A stretch of DNA of 64,000 bases, taken from assembly GCF_003594875.1 (NCBI RefSeq), contig NZ_QZEY01000010.1:226121-290120 (forward strand), read 5' to 3'. A model generated the notes under the pieces. It worked only from the letters and a program-made list of their open reading frames with translations, was not told the origin of the DNA and ran no database searches. Within the stretch, counting starts at the first letter, position 1; the number at the start of each line of letters is the position of its first letter. This document shows, piece by piece, positions 54,854-63,736 of this stretch. A program made the position numbers and the translations under genes. The stretch comes from Bailinhaonella thermotolerans (GTDB taxonomy: Bacteria > Actinomycetota > Actinomycetes > Streptosporangiales > Streptosporangiaceae).

Positions 54854-56073
54854 GACGACGGCGCCGGGACCGCGCCGCCGGGACGCCCCGGCCCGTGCCC
54901 GCCTCGCTCAGCGCCGGGGACACGGCGCGCACCGCGTTCGCCGGGCTGCGCACGCGGCCCGGGCGCGTGGTCCTGTCCGCGCTCGGGATCGCCATCGGGA
55001 TCGCCACCATGACCGCGGTGCTGGGCGTCTCCGCCTCCAGCCGGGCCGACCTCATGCGCAGGCTCGACGCGCTCGGCACCAACCTGCTCACCGCCGAGGC
55101 GGGCGACACGTTGTTCGGCGGGAAGGCCAGGCTGCCGAAGGAGTCGCCGGGCATGGTCGGGCGCATCCCCGGCGTGCGCGACGTGGGCGCGACCGGCCTG
55201 CTCGACGTGGCGGTGCGCCGTACCGGGAAGGTCCCCGAGGAGGAGACCGGCGGGCTCAGCGTGCGGGCCGCGACCGAGGGGCTGCCGCGCACCCTGCGCG
55301 CCGGGATGAGGTCGGGGACCTGGCTGAACGCCGCGAACTCCCGCTACCCGGCGGTGGTCCTCGGCTCGGTCGCCGCGCAGCGCCTCGGCGTGACCTCGCC
55401 CGGCGAGCAGGTGTGGATCGAGGACAGGTACTTCACGGTCGTCGGGATCCTGGACGCGCTGCCGCTCGCGCCCGAGATCGAGCGGTCGGCGCTGGTCGGC
55501 TGGGACGGGGCGGCGCGGCTGCTCGGCTTCGACGGCCACCCGACCACGATCTACGAGCGCTCGGCCGAGGATCGCGTGCGCGACGTGGCCGGGCTGCTGG
55601 CGGCCACGATCAACCCGCGCAATCCGGAGGAGGTCAGGGTCGGGCGGCCCTCGGACGCGCTGGCGGCGCGGGCGGCGGCGGGGGACGCGTTCACGAGCCT
55701 GCTCCTGGGGCTGGGCGCGGTGGCGCTCCTCGTCGGCGGGGTGGGCGTGGCCAACACGATGATCATCTCGGTGCTGGAGCGCCGCCACGAGATCGGCCTG
55801 CGCCGGTCCCTCGGCGCGACGCGGGGGCAGATCCGCGTGCAGTTCGTCATGGAGTCGCTGCTGCTGTCGGCCCTGGGCGGCCTGGCGGGGGCGGTCCTGG
55901 GCGTCGCGGCGACGTACGCCTTCGCCCTCGCCAGGGGCATGCCGTTCGCGCTCCCGCCGTGGTCGGTCGGCGCGGGGCTGGGCGCGACGCTGCTGATCGG
56001 GACCGTCGCGGGCCTCTACCCGGCGATCCGCGCCGCCCGGCTCTCCCCGACGCTGGCCCTCCACGCCGCCTGA
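54850..56073 (+). CDS. ABC transporter permease, MacB/FtsX type
   Basis: A 407-residue permease. Helix 1 is at about residues 35-60 (VVLSALGIAIGIATMTAVLG). A large extracytoplasmic domain of about 220 residues follows. Helices 2-4 lie in the FtsX domain at the C-terminus (LLLGLGAVALLVGGVGVANT, MIISVLERRHEIGLRRSLGA, VGAGLGATLLIGTVAGLYPA). Four helices with the outer domain between 1 and 2 is the MacB topology. GTG 54850 overlaps the ATPase stop. The substrate may be a lipoprotein, peptide or antibiotic; the two-component system across the divergent promoter is the probable switch. Confidence 0.94.
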
Positions 56074-56091
56074 GGCCGGGCTGCCCCTGAC

Positions 56092-56119
56092 ACCCGGGCC
56101 CGGGCGGGCCGGGCCGGGT
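56092..56119. terminator. Hairpin between convergent genes
   Basis: ACCCGGGCCCGG pairs with CCGGGCCGGGT with one bulged G and a 5-base loop, between the MacB-like stop (56073) and the DUF1206 stop (56119-56121), which it touches. Confidence 0.5.
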
Positions 56120-56937
56120 CAGGTACGGCGCCAGCGGGCCTCGCCGAAGCAGTATCCGGCGAACAGCACCAGGCCGGCGGCGACCAGCACGAGCAGCCAG
56201 GGACCCGCGGGGGTGTCGGCGAACGCGCGGAGCGTGGCGTCGATGCCCCCGGCCTTGCCCGGGTCGTAGGTGATCGCGGCCTGGACGACGAAGATCCCGG
56301 CGAGGCCGGCGATGAGGCCCCGGGCGACGTATCCGGCGACGCCCAGCCGCTCCATCCACGTGCGCGCCCGCGCGGACATCTGGCCGAGGTTCAGCTCCTC
56401 GCGGAACTTGCGCGTGATCCCCTGGCGCACCCAGTACACGCCCAGCGCGAGGAGGCCCAGGCCGATCGCGCCGACGATGAGCTGGCCGCCGGGCAGGTCG
56501 AGGAGCTTGCCCGTCACGTCCCGCGACTTCTCGTCCTCCGACGCCGCGCGCCCCGCCGACAGGACCGTCAGCAGGGTGATGAAGATCAGGACGTAGACGA
56601 CCGCGCGGGCGACCGACTCGGCGCGCTGCAGCGCCTCCCGCCCGCCGAAGACCGCCTCCGTGGCCTGCCAGAGAGCCAGGGCGGCGAAGCCCACGACCAT
56701 GATCCAGAGCAGCACGGCGCCGAACGGCAGCGCCGCGAGAGTGGTGATCGCGCCGCCCTTGTCGGCCTCCTGCCCGCCGTCGCCGAGGGCGATCTGCACC
56801 GCCAGCACCCCGATCAGCGCGTACAGCACGCCCCGGCACGCCAGCCCGACCCGGGCCAGCCGGTTCACCACCGGACTCCCGGCCACCTTGCGCGCCGCCT
56901 GCCGCGCCTCCCGTCCCGCCGATCCCGCTGTGGTCAC
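56119..56937 (-). CDS. DUF1206 membrane protein
   Basis: A 272-residue membrane protein with six helices arranged as three repeats of a two-helix unit: RVGLACRGVLYALIGVLAVQ, SVARAVVYVLIFITLLTVLS / LIVGAIGLGLLALGVYWVRQ, and GVAGYVARGLIAGLAGIFVV with LLVLVAAGLVLFAGYCF. The repeated arginine-glycine helix starts (ARVG-ACRG, ERLGVAGYVARG) mark DUF1206, a widespread family of unknown function. It has no partner gene here. The 292 bp between it and the divergent gene at 57230 are very G-rich. Confidence 0.9.
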   Translation of the reverse strand: MTTAGSAGREARQAARKVAGSPVVNRLARVGLACRGVLYALIGVLAVQIALGDGGQEADKGGAITTLAALPFGAVLLWIMVVGFAALALWQATEAVFGGREALQRAESVARAVVYVLIFITLLTVLSAGRAASEDEKSRDVTGKLLDLPGGQLIVGAIGLGLLALGVYWVRQGITRKFREELNLGQMSARARTWMERLGVAGYVARGLIAGLAGIFVVQAAITYDPGKAGGIDATLRAFADTPAGPWLLVLVAAGLVLFAGYCFGEARWRRT

Positions 56938-57091
56938 GGTTCCTCCCAGGAATAGTCAAGCCCCGCCCAGGTTTCCCGGAATTCCGCCTTCTAGACCTTT
57001 GCCTGCAAAGCCCCGCATTTCCGGGTACGGCGACCCGCTCCCGCCGCCCCCGCCGTACGGCCCGGCGGACGCTCGCGGAGAGGTCCGGGAC

Positions 57092-57160
57092 GGGGAGTCG
57101 GGGGCGGGGTCCGGGGGGCTGAGTCAGGGGCGGAGAGTCGGGGGCGGGGCCCGGGGCGCC
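57092..57160 (+). repeat. G-rich direct repeat with G-quadruplex potential
   Basis: AGTCGGGGGCGGGG followed by TCC or CCC and another G-run occurs twice (about 57096 and 57136). The first copy gives four G-runs of at least four bases separated by 1-4 bases (57092-57118), a canonical quadruplex pattern. It lies about 70-140 bases before the start at 57230. Confidence 0.6.
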
Positions 57161-57229
57161 GGGAAATGTCGGTGGGCGGGGCTAGTTTCGGGGTGTCGAG
57201 GAGTTCCGTACCGTCAAGGAGGCGTCGGC

Positions 57230-57565
57230 ATGTTCCGGCAGGGAGACGTCCTGATCGCTCCGATTCCCGAGGAGTCGGTGCCCGCCCACGTCCGTGAGCT
57301 GCCGCCCGCGCCCCGCGACGCGCGCGGCCGCCTGGTCCTGGCCCTCGGGGAGGCCACCGGCCACGCCCACGCGGTCGTCGGCCCCGGCACGCTCTTCCTC
57401 GACCCGTCGCCGCACGTCCCCGACCACCTCCACCTCCCCTCAGGCGGCCGGGTGGTCCACGAGGAGCACGACGCGATCTCCCTCCCCAAGGGCTGGTACC
57501 GCGTGATCCGCCAGCGCGAATACCTCCCCGGCGCTCCCGGCGCCTTCAGCTTCGTCGCCGACTGA
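57230..57565 (+). CDS. Small orphan protein, RQGDV family
   Basis: A 111-residue cytosolic protein with an ideal ribosome-binding site (AAGGAGG, 7 bases before ATG 57230). It begins MFRQGDVLIAPIPEESVPAH, has GEATGHAHAVVGPGTLFLD with closely spaced His, and ends with SLPKGWYRVIRQREYLPGAP. Short beta-rich proteins with this RQGDVL / LGExTGHxHxV pattern occur in many bacteria and some phages with no known function. The two His and the beta-barrel-like pattern would suit a small-ligand or metal-binding cupin-like fold, but that is a guess. It is followed on the same strand by the DUF6745 gene, 340 bp away. Confidence 0.82.
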   Translation: MFRQGDVLIAPIPEESVPAHVRELPPAPRDARGRLVLALGEATGHAHAVVGPGTLFLDPSPHVPDHLHLPSGGRVVHEEHDAISLPKGWYRVIRQREYLPGAPGAFSFVAD

Positions 57566-57905
57566 CGCGAGGCCCTTCCGCCGCTCCCGGCCGTACGGCC
57601 GGCGCCGGGCGCGGCCCCTGAATCCCCGCCGCCCGCGCGGGCCCCTGACGGGCGGTCCGCCTCGCGGGTGCAGCGGCCCCGGCTGGGACGCCCCCGGGAG
57701 TGCCCGATCCCCGCGACCGCGCCTCGCCGCGGGTCTCGGGACCGGCGTGGCCCGTCCCGCCCTCGCCGCGCGCTTTCGCGCGCGCCGCCGTACCCCCACA
57801 GGGCGTGATCGGACCGCCGCGTGTCCGCGCCCGTTCCGGTAGCCCCGCGGCCGAGCCCGCCGTCCCTCGCGCCGAACCCCCACCACCGACCGACCGGAGA
57901 CCCCG
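57566..57905. other. 340-bp intergenic region
   Basis: GC-rich spacer between the small protein gene and the DUF6745 gene. It contains one CCGTACGG palindrome near 57590. GGAG stands 7 bases before ATG 57906. I see no gene, RNA or clear promoter in it. Confidence 0.5.
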
Positions 57906-59366
57906 ATGACCACCCCCGCGACCGAATCCCCGGCGCTGCTCGGCGAGGCCGTGATCCAGGCGCTCGACGACGCCTCGGCCCGCTGGACCCGCCGCGCCTT
58001 CGCCACCGGCCCCGCCGACCGCGAGGCCGCCGAGCGGGGCGTCCGCCGCGCCTACCGCGCCGCCGGGCTGCCCGAGCCCGAGCACGTCCTGTGGTTCGGC
58101 TCCCCCGCCCAGGGCGCGATCGCCGCCGCCGTGCTCACCGGCCACCGCCGCCTGATCGAGGACCTGCCCGGCTCCGCCGACCTCGTGGAAGCCGCCCTCG
58201 CCGCCCTCCGCCCCCTCACCTCCCCCTCCGGCGACTCCGCCCCGGCCGGTTCCGCCCCGGCCGGTTCCGCCGCGTCCCCCGGCGGCCCGGCCCCGGCGCC
58301 CACGGCCTCGCCGTCCTCGCCCGGGAGCGGCACCCCGGCGGGGCCACCACCGGCGACCGGAGCGAGCACGCGCGACGCCGTACGGACGACCGGGGACTCC
58401 GCCACGGCCCGGGACCGATCCGTCTCGGGGGCGCGGGACCTCGGCGGCGCGTCCGTTACCGGGCCGGCCGGTTCCCTCCCCGAGTTCGGGGGCGGGGACA
58501 GTGTGCGGGACTCCGTACGGACGCGGGGCTGGGAGGAGGCGCGGACCCGGGCGTCGGCCGCGCTGGGGCCCGGGCCGTGGGCGCGGGCCTGGAGCCGGGC
58601 CGCGGAGTCCCTGTGGGAGGACGTGAACCGGGTGACCGGGGACCTGCGGCGGGACATCGGGCGGCTGGCCGCCGACGGGGACGGCGGCGAGGGGCCGGTC
58701 ACCGCCGGCGCCGGGGAGGCGGCGCTGCGGGCGGTGACGCTCGACGCGGTGCTGGGGCAGCATGACGCGGCCTGGCTGGCGGTGTTCGAGGGGCTGGCGG
58801 ACGGCGGGGTGATCACGCTGCCGGACGGGCTCGCGGCGCTGGCCGAGGTGGCCGCGTCGGCCGGGTGGTGGTGGCCGTTCGAGCGGGTGGCGCTGGTGTG
58901 CGAGCGGCCGGTCGAGCTGCACCGCGACGAGGCCGGGCGGCTGCACCGGGGCGACGGGCCGGCGATGGCGTTCCCCGACGGGTTCGCGCTGCACGCCTGG
59001 CGGGGCATGCCGGTGCCCGCCGGGTTCGGCGAGACGATGGGGTCGCTGACCGTCGGGGCGATCCGCGCCGAGACCAACGCCGAGCTGCGCCGGGTGATGC
59101 TGGAGCACTTCGGCTACCAGCGCTATCTCACCGAGTCGGGCGCGGAGTTCGTCCAGGCCGACGACACCGGCGTGCTCTGGACCATCGAGATGCCCGGGGA
59201 CGAGCCGGTGACCATGGTCGAGGTGCTGAACTCCACGCCGGAGCCCGACGGCACCCGCCGCACCTACTTCCTGCGCGTGCCGCCGTGGGTGCGGACGGCC
59301 AGGCAGGGCGTGGCGTGGACGTTCGGGCTCCAGGAGGCGGACTACGCGCCCGAGCGCGAGACCTGA
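57906..59366 (+). CDS. DUF6745-type protein of unknown function
   Basis: A 486-residue cytosolic protein. The N-terminal part (about 1-95; AAGLPEPEHVLWFGSPAQGA) and the C-terminal part (about 195-486; RPVELHRDEAGRLHRGDGPA, FPDGFALHAWRGMPVP, LEHFGYQRYLTESGAEFVQA) match the DUF6745 proteins found in actinobacteria, cyanobacteria and others. Between them is about 110 residues of Ser/Ala/Pro-rich spacer (PAGSAPAGSA repeats) that looks locally expanded. No catalytic motif is evident. The 3' end overlaps the convergent STM4011-like gene by 25 bp, so the two are antisense to each other at their tails. Confidence 0.8.
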   Translation: MTTPATESPALLGEAVIQALDDASARWTRRAFATGPADREAAERGVRRAYRAAGLPEPEHVLWFGSPAQGAIAAAVLTGHRRLIEDLPGSADLVEAALAALRPLTSPSGDSAPAGSAPAGSAASPGGPAPAPTASPSSPGSGTPAGPPPATGASTRDAVRTTGDSATARDRSVSGARDLGGASVTGPAGSLPEFGGGDSVRDSVRTRGWEEARTRASAALGPGPWARAWSRAAESLWEDVNRVTGDLRRDIGRLAADGDGGEGPVTAGAGEAALRAVTLDAVLGQHDAAWLAVFEGLADGGVITLPDGLAALAEVAASAGWWWPFERVALVCERPVELHRDEAGRLHRGDGPAMAFPDGFALHAWRGMPVPAGFGETMGSLTVGAIRAETNAELRRVMLEHFGYQRYLTESGAEFVQADDTGVLWTIEMPGDEPVTMVEVLNSTPEPDGTRRTYFLRVPPWVRTARQGVAWTFGLQEADYAPERET

Positions 59367-60385
59367 TCCGGCCACCCCGCGGGGACGCGTTCCAGGATCC
59401 CGCCCGCGAAGACGTCGTACAGCCCGAGCGGTTCCAGGTGCACGTAGCCGATGTGGCAGTCGCACCGGTCCGCCGGGCACGGGCGCGGCCGCAGCCCGTC
59501 CAGGTACGACCCGTCGTACAGGTTCCCGATCACCTCGGGGAGGAAGTGGCACCGCCGTACGGTGCCGTCGCCGGACACCGAGATCACGTCGTCGCCGGTA
59601 CGGCAGGGCAGCCCGCGGCTCTCGTGCGGGCGCCTGCTGTAGCCGAACAGCGGGTCGATCGCGGCCCACGGCGCGGCCTCGGCGTCGGTGTACTCGTGCC
59701 CCTCCGCCGCGTTGACCCACAGGTAGACCTCCGGCGGCAGCTCCGCCCGCAGCCGCCGGGCCGGTTCCAGGTGCTCCGCGAGCCCGACGACGCCGACGCT
59801 GAACCTGACGCCCCGCGCGGCCAGTTCCCGGCATCTACCCACGAACCGGTCGTACGGCACCTGCCCGGGGTGATACGTCGCCCACAGCGCGACCCGCTCG
59901 GGGTCGGCGTCGTCCAGCCAGGTCAGCCGCCCGGACAGGTTCGTCTGGATCGCCACCCGGCGCACGTGCGGCAGCCGGCTCAGCCCGGCGACGGCCCGCC
60001 GGTACCAGGACCGCACGAGCCCCTCCCCCCACGGCGTGAACAGCACCGACACGGGGAAGTCCCGCTCCGCCACCCATCCGGCGAACCGCTCCAGCGCCGC
60101 CCGGTCCCGCCGCAGTTCCTCCGGCCGGTCGCGCCGCTTGGCGAACGGGCAGTACGGGCAGTCGTAGTCGCAACTGGCCAGCGGTCCCCGGTAGAGGATC
60201 GAGAGGTGCCCGCCGCCGGGCTCTGGCCGCCCCGGGAGAGGGCCCGCCGCGAGGTGAGCGGCGGGAGCGGCGGCCGTGCCGGAGACGGCGCCGCAGGAGC
60301 CGGCGGCGGGAGCCGTGGCCGACGGCGAGGGCGGGAGCGGGGGCCTGGGGGTCAGGGGGACGAAGACGGGAGGGCGGGGGTTCAT
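59342..60385 (-). CDS. STM4011-family radical SAM protein
   Basis: A 347-residue enzyme. After a Pro-rich, probably disordered N-terminus of about 60 residues, the radical SAM core starts with CDYDCPYC (CxxxCxxC, the 4Fe-4S/SAM site). Toward the C-terminus there is a Cys set C-x12-G-x4-C (LPCRTG...GTVRRCHF) and then CPADRCDCHIGY, resembling a SPASM/twitch auxiliary cluster domain; such domains are common in peptide-modifying radical SAM enzymes. ATG 60385 overlaps the STM4012 stop (ATGA). It is the last gene of the five-gene cluster. Reaction unknown. Confidence 0.92.
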   Translation of the reverse strand: MNPRPPVFVPLTPRPPLPPSPSATAPAAGSCGAVSGTAAAPAAHLAAGPLPGRPEPGGGHLSILYRGPLASCDYDCPYCPFAKRRDRPEELRRDRAALERFAGWVAERDFPVSVLFTPWGEGLVRSWYRRAVAGLSRLPHVRRVAIQTNLSGRLTWLDDADPERVALWATYHPGQVPYDRFVGRCRELAARGVRFSVGVVGLAEHLEPARRLRAELPPEVYLWVNAAEGHEYTDAEAAPWAAIDPLFGYSRRPHESRGLPCRTGDDVISVSGDGTVRRCHFLPEVIGNLYDGSYLDGLRPRPCPADRCDCHIGYVHLEPLGLYDVFAGGILERVPAGWPDQVSRSGA

Positions 60386-61773
60386 CGGTCCTCGTAGGCG
60401 GACATCAGGGCGTTGACGTGGGCGGAGAAGAGGGCCGGGCCTATCGCGTCGCTGTGCGCCAGGCCCTCGGGGGTGAGGACCAGGCGGTCCGCGGTCTCCG
60501 CGAGCCAGCCCCGGTCGGCGAAGACGGACAGGTCGGGGGCGAAGTCGTCGAGGGCGTCCGCGCCGAAGCGCTCCTTGTACTCCAGCCGGTCCAGGCCCTC
60601 GGCCTGGAGCAGCGACTGGATGAGGTGGCGCCGCCGCCGGTCCTCCGCGCCCAGCGCGAACCCCACGTTCGCGACGCCGAACTCCCCTGGCGGCAGCCGT
60701 ACGTAATCGTCGATGATCGCGCGCACGTGCCGCGCCCCCACGGCGTACTCGAACGAGTAGTGCAGCCCTGAGGTGTAGGACCGCGCCCCGCACCCGAGCC
60801 CGACCATCCCGTCCTCCTGGCACCGGTACGGCCCCGCCGGGCCGGACCCCGGGGACGCCGACACCGGCGACGCGGACGCCGCAGACGCCGCGGACGCGGA
60901 CGCCGAGGGCTCGGACCTCGGGGACGCGGACGCCGGGGGTGTCGCGCGCGGGAGGCGGAACATGCGCATGGAGACCTGCTCGTACCCCGCCGCGAGGAGG
61001 TGGTCTCGGCCCTCCCGGTAGAGCGTGAGCCGCTGGTCGTCCCAGTCGCGGCCGAGCCGCCCGAGCCCGGTGAGCGGGCGGACGTACAGCGGATACAGGT
61101 AGATCTCCTCCGGCCGCCACGCGAGCGCCGCGTCCAGGGAGTACCGCCACGACGCCGCGTCCTGCCCGTCGATCCCGTAGATCAGATCGATGTTCAGCGT
61201 CTCGATCGCCGCGTCCCGGATGTGCCCGAGCGCGGTCTCCACCTCCGCCCGCCGCTGCGGCCGTACGGCGGCGCGCGCCTCGGCGTCGATGAAGCTCTGC
61301 ACCCCGATCGACACCCGGGTCGTCCCGCGCTCGGCGAGCACGGCCAGCCGGTCCGGCGTCGCGGTCGCCGGGGAGGTCTCCACGGCGAGCGGCGCCGCCC
61401 GCAGGTCGGCCCCCATCACGCCCTCGGCGATGTCGAACAGCCGGGTCAGCTCGGGCGCGGTCAGGTAGGTCGGCGTGCCGCCCCCGACCGCCGCCGCCGC
61501 GAACCGCGCGGCCGGCACCGCCCGCCGTACGGCCTCGGCCTGACGCTCCAGCGCGCCGAGGTACGCCGAGGTCAGCTCCTCGGGGGCGCCGGTGCGGGTG
61601 AAGAGGTTGCAGAACCCGCAGCGCATCTCGCAGAACGGGATGTGCAGGTAGAGGAAGAGCGCCGAGGTGTCCTCCCCCGCCCACACGTCGTCGAGGGCGG
61701 GCCGGGGGTCCAGCGGACGGTATGCCGTCTTGTGTGGATACGCGTAGACGTATCCCTGATAGGGCCTGATCAC
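60382..61773 (-). CDS. STM4012-family radical SAM protein (HemN-like)
   Basis: A 463-residue enzyme from GTG 61773, overlapping the STM4013 stop (GTGA). YLHIPFCEMRCGFCNLF carries the CxxxCxxC cluster in the HemN-type context, followed by AVGGGTPTYL, RVSIGVQSFIDAEARAAVRP and LNIDLIYGIDGQ, which are conserved in HemN-like proteins. The C-terminal HemN-like lobe has GLGCGARSYTSGLHYSFEYA. Residues about 315-345 form a Ser/Ala/Pro low-complexity insertion absent from the core fold. HemN relatives use two SAM molecules for decarboxylation, methylation or C-C bond formation; the actual chemistry here is unknown. Confidence 0.93.
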   Translation of the reverse strand: MIRPYQGYVYAYPHKTAYRPLDPRPALDDVWAGEDTSALFLYLHIPFCEMRCGFCNLFTRTGAPEELTSAYLGALERQAEAVRRAVPAARFAAAAVGGGTPTYLTAPELTRLFDIAEGVMGADLRAAPLAVETSPATATPDRLAVLAERGTTRVSIGVQSFIDAEARAAVRPQRRAEVETALGHIRDAAIETLNIDLIYGIDGQDAASWRYSLDAALAWRPEEIYLYPLYVRPLTGLGRLGRDWDDQRLTLYREGRDHLLAAGYEQVSMRMFRLPRATPPASASPRSEPSASASAASAASASPVSASPGSGPAGPYRCQEDGMVGLGCGARSYTSGLHYSFEYAVGARHVRAIIDDYVRLPPGEFGVANVGFALGAEDRRRRHLIQSLLQAEGLDRLEYKERFGADALDDFAPDLSVFADRGWLAETADRLVLTPEGLAHSDAIGPALFSAHVNALMSAYEDR

Positions 61774-62600
61774 TGCCACTCCCCCGGTTCCAGGATGAAT
61801 TCGCCGTACGGCACCGTCCACACCACCTCGTGACCGACGCGGTGTCCCACGTGCCCGTCCTCGCCGTACGCCGTCCCGTGGTCGGAGCACACGATCGCCA
61901 GGCACGGCCGCCCGCGCGAGGTCATCGCCGCGAAGAGCCGCCCGATGTGCCGGTCCACGTACTCCAGCGCGGCCGCGTGACTCTCCCGCGAGTCGCCGTG
62001 CTCTCGCGTCGCCCCGGGCAGGTGGAACCAGTTGGGCTGGTGCAGCGAGGCCACGTTGACCAGCAGGAACAGCGGCCGGCCCCCGGTCACGACGGTCACG
62101 ACCTCCTCGGCCCGCGCGATCTGCGCCTCGAACGAGGTGGGCGAGGTCACGCCGAACTCCGGCTCCCAGTGCGCCTCGTCGAACAGCGCGGGCAGCGCGG
62201 ACCCGAGCGGCGTGAGCCCGTTGAAGAACCCGACCCCGCCCACGCACACCGTGCGGTACCCCGCCGCGCGCAGCCCCGCCGGCAGGTCGGCCGCGTCGAA
62301 CACCCAGGTCCCGCCGGTCGTCGTCTCGCTCCCGGGGAACCGCGCCGCGAACAGCCGCGGATGCGGCCCCGGCGTCGCCGGCGTCGGCAGGAACCCGGCC
62401 AGCATCGCCGCGTGCGCCGCGTAGGTGAAGCTCCCCGGCGTGTGCCGCCGCTCCCAGACCCCGCCGGGCAGCGCCCTGGCCAGGTTGGGCGTACGGCCCG
62501 CCGCCGCCAGCTCCGCGGCCACGTCGTACCGGAGCGTGTCCAGCGTCACCAGCAGCAGGTCGTGCGACCCGATGATCGCGTTCATGTCCCGCACGCTCAT
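61770..62600 (-). CDS. STM4013/SEN3800-family hydrolase (sulfatase/alkaline-phosphatase fold)
   Basis: A 276-residue metal-dependent hydrolase. LLLVTLDTLRYD supplies the first metal Asp. The HTPGSFTYAAHAAMLAGFLP region holds the expected Thr/Ser nucleophile. VCSDHGTAYGEDGHVGHRVG gives the Asp-His and His ligands of the alkaline-phosphatase superfamily. It is smaller than sulfatases (about 450 residues), with no Cys-x-Pro-x-Arg modification site, so a phosphatase or phosphodiesterase role is likelier than sulfatase. ATG 62600 overlaps the STM4014 stop (ATGA). It may release a phosphorylated product of the cluster. Confidence 0.92.
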   Translation of the reverse strand: MSVRDMNAIIGSHDLLLVTLDTLRYDVAAELAAAGRTPNLARALPGGVWERRHTPGSFTYAAHAAMLAGFLPTPATPGPHPRLFAARFPGSETTTGGTWVFDAADLPAGLRAAGYRTVCVGGVGFFNGLTPLGSALPALFDEAHWEPEFGVTSPTSFEAQIARAEEVVTVVTGGRPLFLLVNVASLHQPNWFHLPGATREHGDSRESHAAALEYVDRHIGRLFAAMTSRGRPCLAIVCSDHGTAYGEDGHVGHRVGHEVVWTVPYGEFILEPGEWQ

Positions 62601-63736
62601 CCCCCCGTTCCCGCGGCGGCCGGGCGGACGGGCGCGCCGCCGTACCGGCCGGCGGTGATCGCGGCCACCTGCGCGCCGTAGGTGTCCAGGCCCTCGGCCC
62701 CGCTCCCGTCCAGCCCGGTCAGCCCGGGCAGCAGGTCCCCGAACGCGTTCACCTCGGCCACCGCGAGGTCCCGCCAGTTCGCCCCCACCATCAGGTCCAC
62801 CCCGACGGCCAGGCTCCCGGGGAAGCACGCGGCCGCCCGCGCGCACACGTCCAGCGCCCGCGCCCAGCCGTCCTCGCCGAGCCGCGCGCGCACCGCCGCC
62901 AGGTCCCCCCGCACCCCGCCCAGGTGCAGGTTCGTCATCGGCGTACGGCTCGCGCGCACGACCGCGTGCGTCGGCGTCCCGGCCACGACCACGACGCGCA
63001 GGTCGAACACCCGGCCGCCGATCCCCGCCTTCGGGAACCACCGCTCCACGTGCAGCCCGTCCGGCGCGAGCAGCTCGACGAGCGTCCCCACGTCCGCGTG
63101 GTCCCCGTAGACCCGCACCTTCAGCGAGTTGTACGCCGCGGGACCGCCCGGCGGCGACGGCCGGTCGAGCGCGGCGGAGGTGACGGCGCGCACCCTGTCC
63201 CCGTTCACCTGCAGCGCGATCACCCCGGACGCCGACGACCCGTGCGCGGGCTTCACGAACACCCGGCCCCACCCCGCCGCGCCGAGCCGTTCCCGCAGCT
63301 CGCCGTAGCCGGTGACCGGCGGTCCCGGCAGCGCGGGCGGCACGGGCACCCCCGCCGCCTCCAGCCGCGCGTGGCAGACCCGCTTGTCGAACATGACCCC
63401 GATCTCGCCGGCGTCCCCGAGCAGCCGGGCCCCCGGCGTCCTGGCCACGGCGTCCCTGACCGCCTCCAGCCCCGCCATGAACCCCCGGTACCAGCGCGCG
63501 CCCCCGCCGACCCGGCTCGGCTCGCCCGGCCCGCGCAGCATCGCGTCCGTCGCCGCGTCCTCCCCCGGCGAATCCACCCGCACCAGGCCCCCCTCGGGAA
63601 CCGGAACCGGGCCCCCGCCCAGGACGTCCCGCCACGCCACCACCCGGGGCTCCGGCCCTCCGCCCCGCGCCCAGGCCCCGGCGAACATCACCACCCGCCG
63701 ATCCCCCGGCGTCCCCACAAGCAGCAGATCCCTCAC
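62597..63736 (-). CDS. STM4014-family ATP-grasp-like protein
   Basis: A 379-residue protein from GTG 63736. The central and C-terminal parts look like an ATP-grasp ligase: VFVKPAHGSSASGVIALQ (phosphate-binding Lys and Gly/Ser loop), VFDLRVVVVAGTPTHAVVRA, and near the end VGVDLMVGANWRDLAVAEVN followed by AFGDLLPG (Asp and Glu-x-Asn metal ligands). ATP-grasp enzymes join a carboxylate to an amine or thiol through an acyl-phosphate. Its place between the hydrolase and the LRR protein, with 4-bp overlaps both sides, puts it firmly in the cluster. Substrates unknown. Confidence 0.9.
   Translation of the reverse strand: MRDLLLVGTPGDRRVVMFAGAWARGGGPEPRVVAWRDVLGGGPVPVPEGGLVRVDSPGEDAATDAMLRGPGEPSRVGGGARWYRGFMAGLEAVRDAVARTPGARLLGDAGEIGVMFDKRVCHARLEAAGVPVPPALPGPPVTGYGELRERLGAAGWGRVFVKPAHGSSASGVIALQVNGDRVRAVTSAALDRPSPPGGPAAYNSLKVRVYGDHADVGTLVELLAPDGLHVERWFPKAGIGGRVFDLRVVVVAGTPTHAVVRASRTPMTNLHLGGVRGDLAAVRARLGEDGWARALDVCARAAACFPGSLAVGVDLMVGANWRDLAVAEVNAFGDLLPGLTGLDGSGAEGLDTYGAQVAAITAGRYGGAPVRPAAAGTGG

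Noticed and set aside
61770..62600. Classical sulfatase
   Set aside because: The formylglycine motif C/S-x-P-x-R is not visible and the protein is far shorter than sulfatases; only the superfamily fold is supported.
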